Assembly: GCA_030686115.1 (NCBI GenBank)
Contig: CP131612.1
Coordinates: forward strand, 1,364,001 to 1,428,000
Source of the DNA: Psychrobacter cibarius
GTDB lineage: Bacteria; Pseudomonadota; Gammaproteobacteria; Pseudomonadales; Moraxellaceae
Length of the DNA stretch: 64,000 nt
Direction: 5' to 3'
Positions 60,334-64,000 of the stretch are shown here, in pieces. The position numbers were made by a program, and so were the translations under genes. Under the pieces are notes generated by a model, which saw only the letters and a list, made by a program, of their open reading frames with translations, was not told where the DNA came from and searched no databases. Positions within the stretch are counted from its first letter, which is position 1; every line of letters begins with the position of its first letter.

Positions 60334-62250
60334 ATGTCTGCTGTCAAATCTGTGCCACCCAATCAACCAGCTGTCAAAAAATCATGGGGAGAGGCTGCAA
60401 AGGCTTATTTAGACCCTCGTGTCATTATCATGTTGTTTTTGGGCTTTTCAGCGGGTATTCCTATACTGCTTATTTTTTCAAGTTTATCACTTTGGCTTAG
60501 AGAGGCAGGCATTGATCGTAGTGTTGTGACCATGTTTAGTTGGGCGGCACTGGGTTATTCGTTTAAATTTATTTGGGCGCCATTAATAGATGCGCTTCCT
60601 GTGCCATTTTTGACTAAATGGTTGGGTCGTCGTCGCAGTTGGATGGTGGTATCACAGCTGCTTATCATATTTGCTATCTTTTTGATGGCAAATGTTAATC
60701 CAGTTAGTGAAGACGTTTTAGTTTACATGGCAGGCGCTGCGGTTTTGCTTGGCTTTTCTTCTGCCACCCAAGATATCGTTATTGATGCTTACCGCATCGA
60801 GCTTGCGCCGCCATCGATGCAATCTATTCTATCCTCTATTTATGTGTCGGGTTATCGTATCGGCATGATCGTCGCGGGGGCAGGCGCGTTATATTTGGCA
60901 GATTTTTTTGGCTCGAATGAGAATTTTTATAGTTATGAGGCATGGCGAAATACTTACTACATTATGGCAGGTGTCATGACTTTAGGGGTATTAACCACGT
61001 TTGCCAGCTATGAGCCAACGGCTGAAACGTTGCAAAGTAAAAAGCAAAAGGGCAATTTAAAAGTATTTCTTATTTATTCTGCTTTATTACTTATCCCAGG
61101 TCTGATTTTTGGCATTATTTATCTGATCAATATTTTGATTAATACAGTGTTCGATAGCACATTGGCGATGATACCGTTAATGGTCATGCCAGCGATTAAG
61201 TTTTATTTTTTGGCATTGGTCGCTTGCGCACCGTTGCTGCTGTTGTATTTCATCATCAATCAACCAAAAATTATTAATAAAGCCCCATTGGTTGCGGAAA
61301 CTCGTGAAGATTATGTGAGATTGGTGGCGCTATTTGTATTTTCTGTGATCGCTTTTATCGCCGCTTATATATTAATGGGACAAGTATTGCCAGAGTTCGA
61401 AGGGGCGTTTCCTAGCTTCTTTGTTGAAACATTGCATCTGCTGATAAGCTTGGGTGTAGCGATAGTAGCAGGTTATGCATTGGTACAAGTAGGGTTGGTG
61501 AAAAAAGAAGTAGCCATGACCACTTGGGTCGAGCCGATCTTGGACTTTTTTAGACGCTATGGCAAAAAGGCGTTATTACTATTGGCGCTCATTGGGCTAT
61601 ATCGAATTTCAGACATTGTGGCAGGCGTTATTTCCAACGTTTTTTATCAAGACATGGGCTTTAGTAAAACAGATATTGCCAATGCAGTGAAACTCGTCGG
61701 CGTGATTATGGCGATTGCAGGTGGGTTCTTAGGTGGGCTATTGGCACAGCGTTTCCGTATGATGCATGCCATGATGATTGGGGCGATTCTTGCGTGTGCG
61801 ACCAATTTATTGTTTGTACTACTAACTTACAACCCAGGCAGTTTGCCGTTTATGTATGTTGCGGTCATATTTGATAACTTGGCAGCAGGGCTGGCGAGTG
61901 CCGTGTTTATTGCTTTCTTATCTGCTCTAACGTCTATTCGTTTTACGGCAGTGCAGTATGCGATTTTCTCTTCATTAATGACGCTCATTCCCAAGGTGAT
62001 GGGTGGTTATTCAGGTGCTATCGTCGATAATATGGGCTATCCATTTTTCTTTATCTTTACTTTCGCTATTGGGATTCCGATTTTGGCATTGATTTACTTT
62101 GTTGATAAACATATCGTCATTGGTGATAACGATGATATTTATGGCGATGACAATAATGATGGAAGCGGCGGTAATGGAAGCAGTGATAAGTTGGCCAAAG
62201 CGAATCCAAACCTGACCGATACCAAAGAACCACCCCGCGCGTCAAATTAA
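60334..62250 (+). CDS. AmpG-like MFS muropeptide permease
   Basis: 638 residues with about 14 membrane segments. AYLDPRVIIMLFLGFSAGIPILLIFSSLSLWLREAGI, FKFIWAPLIDALPVPFL, LGRRRSWMV and SATQDIVIDAYRIE are AmpG signatures. AmpG imports anhydro-muropeptides for cell-wall recycling. The middle (about 235-400) carries extra segments and the Asp/Gly/Asn-rich tail is unusual. The lytic transglycosylase at the start of the window makes the kind of substrate it takes up. prmC starts 51 bp downstream. Confidence 0.92.
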   Translation: MSAVKSVPPNQPAVKKSWGEAAKAYLDPRVIIMLFLGFSAGIPILLIFSSLSLWLREAGIDRSVVTMFSWAALGYSFKFIWAPLIDALPVPFLTKWLGRRRSWMVVSQLLIIFAIFLMANVNPVSEDVLVYMAGAAVLLGFSSATQDIVIDAYRIELAPPSMQSILSSIYVSGYRIGMIVAGAGALYLADFFGSNENFYSYEAWRNTYYIMAGVMTLGVLTTFASYEPTAETLQSKKQKGNLKVFLIYSALLLIPGLIFGIIYLINILINTVFDSTLAMIPLMVMPAIKFYFLALVACAPLLLLYFIINQPKIINKAPLVAETREDYVRLVALFVFSVIAFIAAYILMGQVLPEFEGAFPSFFVETLHLLISLGVAIVAGYALVQVGLVKKEVAMTTWVEPILDFFRRYGKKALLLLALIGLYRISDIVAGVISNVFYQDMGFSKTDIANAVKLVGVIMAIAGGFLGGLLAQRFRMMHAMMIGAILACATNLLFVLLTYNPGSLPFMYVAVIFDNLAAGLASAVFIAFLSALTSIRFTAVQYAIFSSLMTLIPKVMGGYSGAIVDNMGYPFFFIFTFAIGIPILALIYFVDKHIVIGDNDDIYGDDNNDGSGGNGSSDKLAKANPNLTDTKEPPRASN

Positions 62251-62301
62251 GCTAAGCAGTATTTTATTCTCATTGATTCATAATATTTTTAAGAGCTACT
62301 T

Positions 62302-63213
62302 ATGACAGCATCGACCATTCGTCAAATCAAGCAGTACATTCAGCAGTTGACGAATGAGGCTGCAAATAGCAAGCTACCGTCATTTTGGCTCACCGATTGG
62401 CTATTATATGTCATCGATAAGCCTGCGATATTCTTAATGATGGATGAAGGTTACCAGCTAACAGACAGCGAGCTTTCGGAGTTCAATGCAGGTGTAACGA
62501 AGATGCAGCAAGGAATGCCACTTGCGTATTTGACGGGTCAGCAAGAGTTCTGGTCGCTGATATTTACTGTCAATGAGCACACTTTAATTCCGCGACCTGA
62601 TACTGAGATACTGATTGAGCAAGTATTAACTTGGATAAAATCTCAGCCAAACAGTGTCAGCAGCCCAGAACGGTTATTGGATTTAGGGACGGGTTCAGGT
62701 TGTATTGCGATTAGTCTTGCACATGAGTTAAATACGCAGCGTTCAGACAGTGAGGCAGAAAGCTGGCAAGTCGTTGCGGTGGATATGTCGCCAGAAGCGC
62801 TCAAGGTTGCTCAGCATAATGCAGCTATCAATGATGTTGCTGATATTAAGTTTATACAAAGCAGTTGGTATGACGAGCTGCCCAGTCATGACGAGCTATT
62901 ATTTGATGTGATTGTGTCCAACCCTCCTTATATCGATGAGGAAGATGAGCATTTAGCACGCCTTGTAGCCGAACCTATTAGTGCCTTAAGTGCCACCAAT
63001 CATGGGCTTGCCGATATAGAGCATATCGTAGCACAGGCACCGAAATACTTGCGTGTCGGTGGGCTACTGGCTATCGAACATGGTTTTGACCAAGGTGATG
63101 CCGTTCGCAAGTTGTTTGTAGACAGTGACTTTGAATCTGTGCGTACAGTACAAGATTATGGTGGTAATGATCGTGTTACGCTGGGTCAAATTAAGTCATC
63201 AGATTTTTGTTAA
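62302..63213 (+). CDS. prmC: Release factor glutamine methyltransferase PrmC
   Basis: 303 residues. The N-terminal helical domain is followed by IPRPDTEILIEQVL, the SAM motif LLDLGTGSGCIAISLA and the catalytic NPPY in VSNPPYIDEED. PrmC methylates the Gln of the GGQ motif in RF1 and RF2. It usually follows prfA, which is absent here; it lies between ampG-like and the moeB/thiF gene, the latter following 36 bp on. Confidence 0.96.
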   Translation: MTASTIRQIKQYIQQLTNEAANSKLPSFWLTDWLLYVIDKPAIFLMMDEGYQLTDSELSEFNAGVTKMQQGMPLAYLTGQQEFWSLIFTVNEHTLIPRPDTEILIEQVLTWIKSQPNSVSSPERLLDLGTGSGCIAISLAHELNTQRSDSEAESWQVVAVDMSPEALKVAQHNAAINDVADIKFIQSSWYDELPSHDELLFDVIVSNPPYIDEEDEHLARLVAEPISALSATNHGLADIEHIVAQAPKYLRVGGLLAIEHGFDQGDAVRKLFVDSDFESVRTVQDYGGNDRVTLGQIKSSDFC

Positions 63214-63248
63214 TAGACTTCTTTAATAATAGGTTATTGGTAATAAAT

Positions 63249-64000
63249 ATGGCGCACACATCAGATAAAGGGCAGTTGTTGGATGAAGAGCTGCTGCGTT
63301 ATGCGAGGCAGATATTATTAGATGGTTGGGATATTGACGCTCAACTACGCTTAAAATCAGCTCGTTTGGTTATGATAGGGGCAGGCGGGCTTGGTTGTCC
63401 TGCTTCTGAGACGCTGGTGCGTGCAGGACTTGGGCAAATTCATCTGATAGATGATGACATCATTGAAGCCAGCAACTTGCAGCGCCAAACGCTGTTTTTA
63501 CCTGAAGATATCGGTAAAACTAAGGCGCAAACAGCGGCGCACATGTTAGAGCGTATTAACCCTTTAATCACCGCTCGCGGTACAGTTGCAAGACTAAGCG
63601 AAGACAATGCTTATGAATTGCTCGAGATGGCGACAGGCAAGCCTGATTTGCTTTTAGATTGCACCGACAATTTTGCTACGCGTGATGTCATCAATCGTAT
63701 TAGCGTGCGCTATAAAATCCCGCTATTATCTGCCTCAGCGATTGCGATGCAAGGACAGTTAGCACTGTTCGAACCTCAGCTCGACAATGGTTGTTATCAC
63801 TGCGTGTTTGGTTCGGTAGTACTTGATGCAGCGGCTGATGAGCGTACGTGTGCCAACTCAGGTGTGCTAGCGAGTACCACTGCTATCATGGGTAATTTGC
63901 AAGCGAATGCTGCCCTGCAGTATTTGGGATTAACCAAAAATCCACTGACAAATAAGCTATTAATATGGGATGGTAGCCATATGCAGCAGCGGCTAATGGG
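63249..64000 (+). CDS. MoeB/ThiF-family adenylyltransferase (partial, C-terminus off the window)
   Basis: About 250 residues from the ATG at 63249, open to the window end. ELLRYARQILLDGWDIDAQ at the start, the nucleotide loop VMIGAGGLGCPASETLVRAG, NLQRQTLF and the DCTDNFATRDVIN motif are those of the HesA/MoeB/ThiF family. CYHCVFG (first zinc CxxC) fits MoeB. It adenylates the C-terminal Gly of MoaD or ThiS. In E. coli moeB sits with moeA, and prmC-moeB adjacency is seen in other genomes. MoeB is favoured over ThiF but not proven. Confidence 0.92.
   Translation, partial: MAHTSDKGQLLDEELLRYARQILLDGWDIDAQLRLKSARLVMIGAGGLGCPASETLVRAGLGQIHLIDDDIIEASNLQRQTLFLPEDIGKTKAQTAAHMLERINPLITARGTVARLSEDNAYELLEMATGKPDLLLDCTDNFATRDVINRISVRYKIPLLSASAIAMQGQLALFEPQLDNGCYHCVFGSVVLDAAADERTCANSGVLASTTAIMGNLQANAALQYLGLTKNPLTNKLLIWDGSHMQQRLM

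Overview
This window looks like chromosomal DNA from a gammaproteobacterium of the family Moraxellaceae, most likely Psychrobacter. RpoD, NrdAB, BamD and the Tol proteins have a gammaproteobacterial character, intergenic DNA is AT-rich, and the assortment of neighbours fits that genus. The assignment comes from reading the proteins, not from a database search. No tRNA, rRNA, CRISPR array, intact insertion sequence or prophage was seen.

Layout. 1-4.8 kb: a truncated MltF-like lytic transglycosylase, about 1 kb without genes, a NIF3-family protein and a DegS-like periplasmic protease. 4.8-11.1 kb (minus strand): the class Ia ribonucleotide reductase locus nrdA...nrdB-yfaE, with about 2.5 kb of accessory DNA between nrdA and nrdB. 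That DNA holds a 124-aa orphan, a displaced second copy of the nrdA 3' end, a membrane-anchored SEC-C protein, a Phd/YefM-RelE toxin-antitoxin pair and a third gene whose C-terminal tail copies that of the antitoxin. 11.6-16.4 kb: DUF493 protein, methyltransferase, TenA under a TPP riboswitch, bestrophin-like channel, methionine aminopeptidase with a ParD-like partner. 16.5-22.6 kb: rpoD, dnaG, bamD. 23.3-26.7 kb: rluD-like, pgeF-like, WrbA-like flavodoxin and a small lipoprotein. 27.3-31.3 kb: a Tat-exported flavin amine oxidase between two c-type cytochrome genes, which looks like a respiratory amine dehydrogenase. 31.4-35.1 kb: tolQRAB without pal. 35.3-36.8 kb: a purine permease behind a structured leader. 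37.5-41.5 kb: proline catabolism, where PutA lacks its usual C-terminal domain and that domain is encoded by the next gene. 41.6-52.3 kb: RoxA-like oxygenase, purB, a secreted SdrD-B/DUF11-like protein, mnmA, ispF, grxD, mnmG. 52.4-64 kb: AEC transporter, ornithine cyclodeaminase homologue, LLM oxidoreductase, CysB-like regulator, katG, ampG-like, prmC and a truncated moeB/thiF gene.

Most of the window is ordinary housekeeping sequence. The parts most worth a second look are the accessory segment inside nrdA-nrdB (duplicated nrdA tail, three-gene toxin-antitoxin locus), the split PutA, the amine oxidase/cytochrome cluster and the folded leader of the purine permease.
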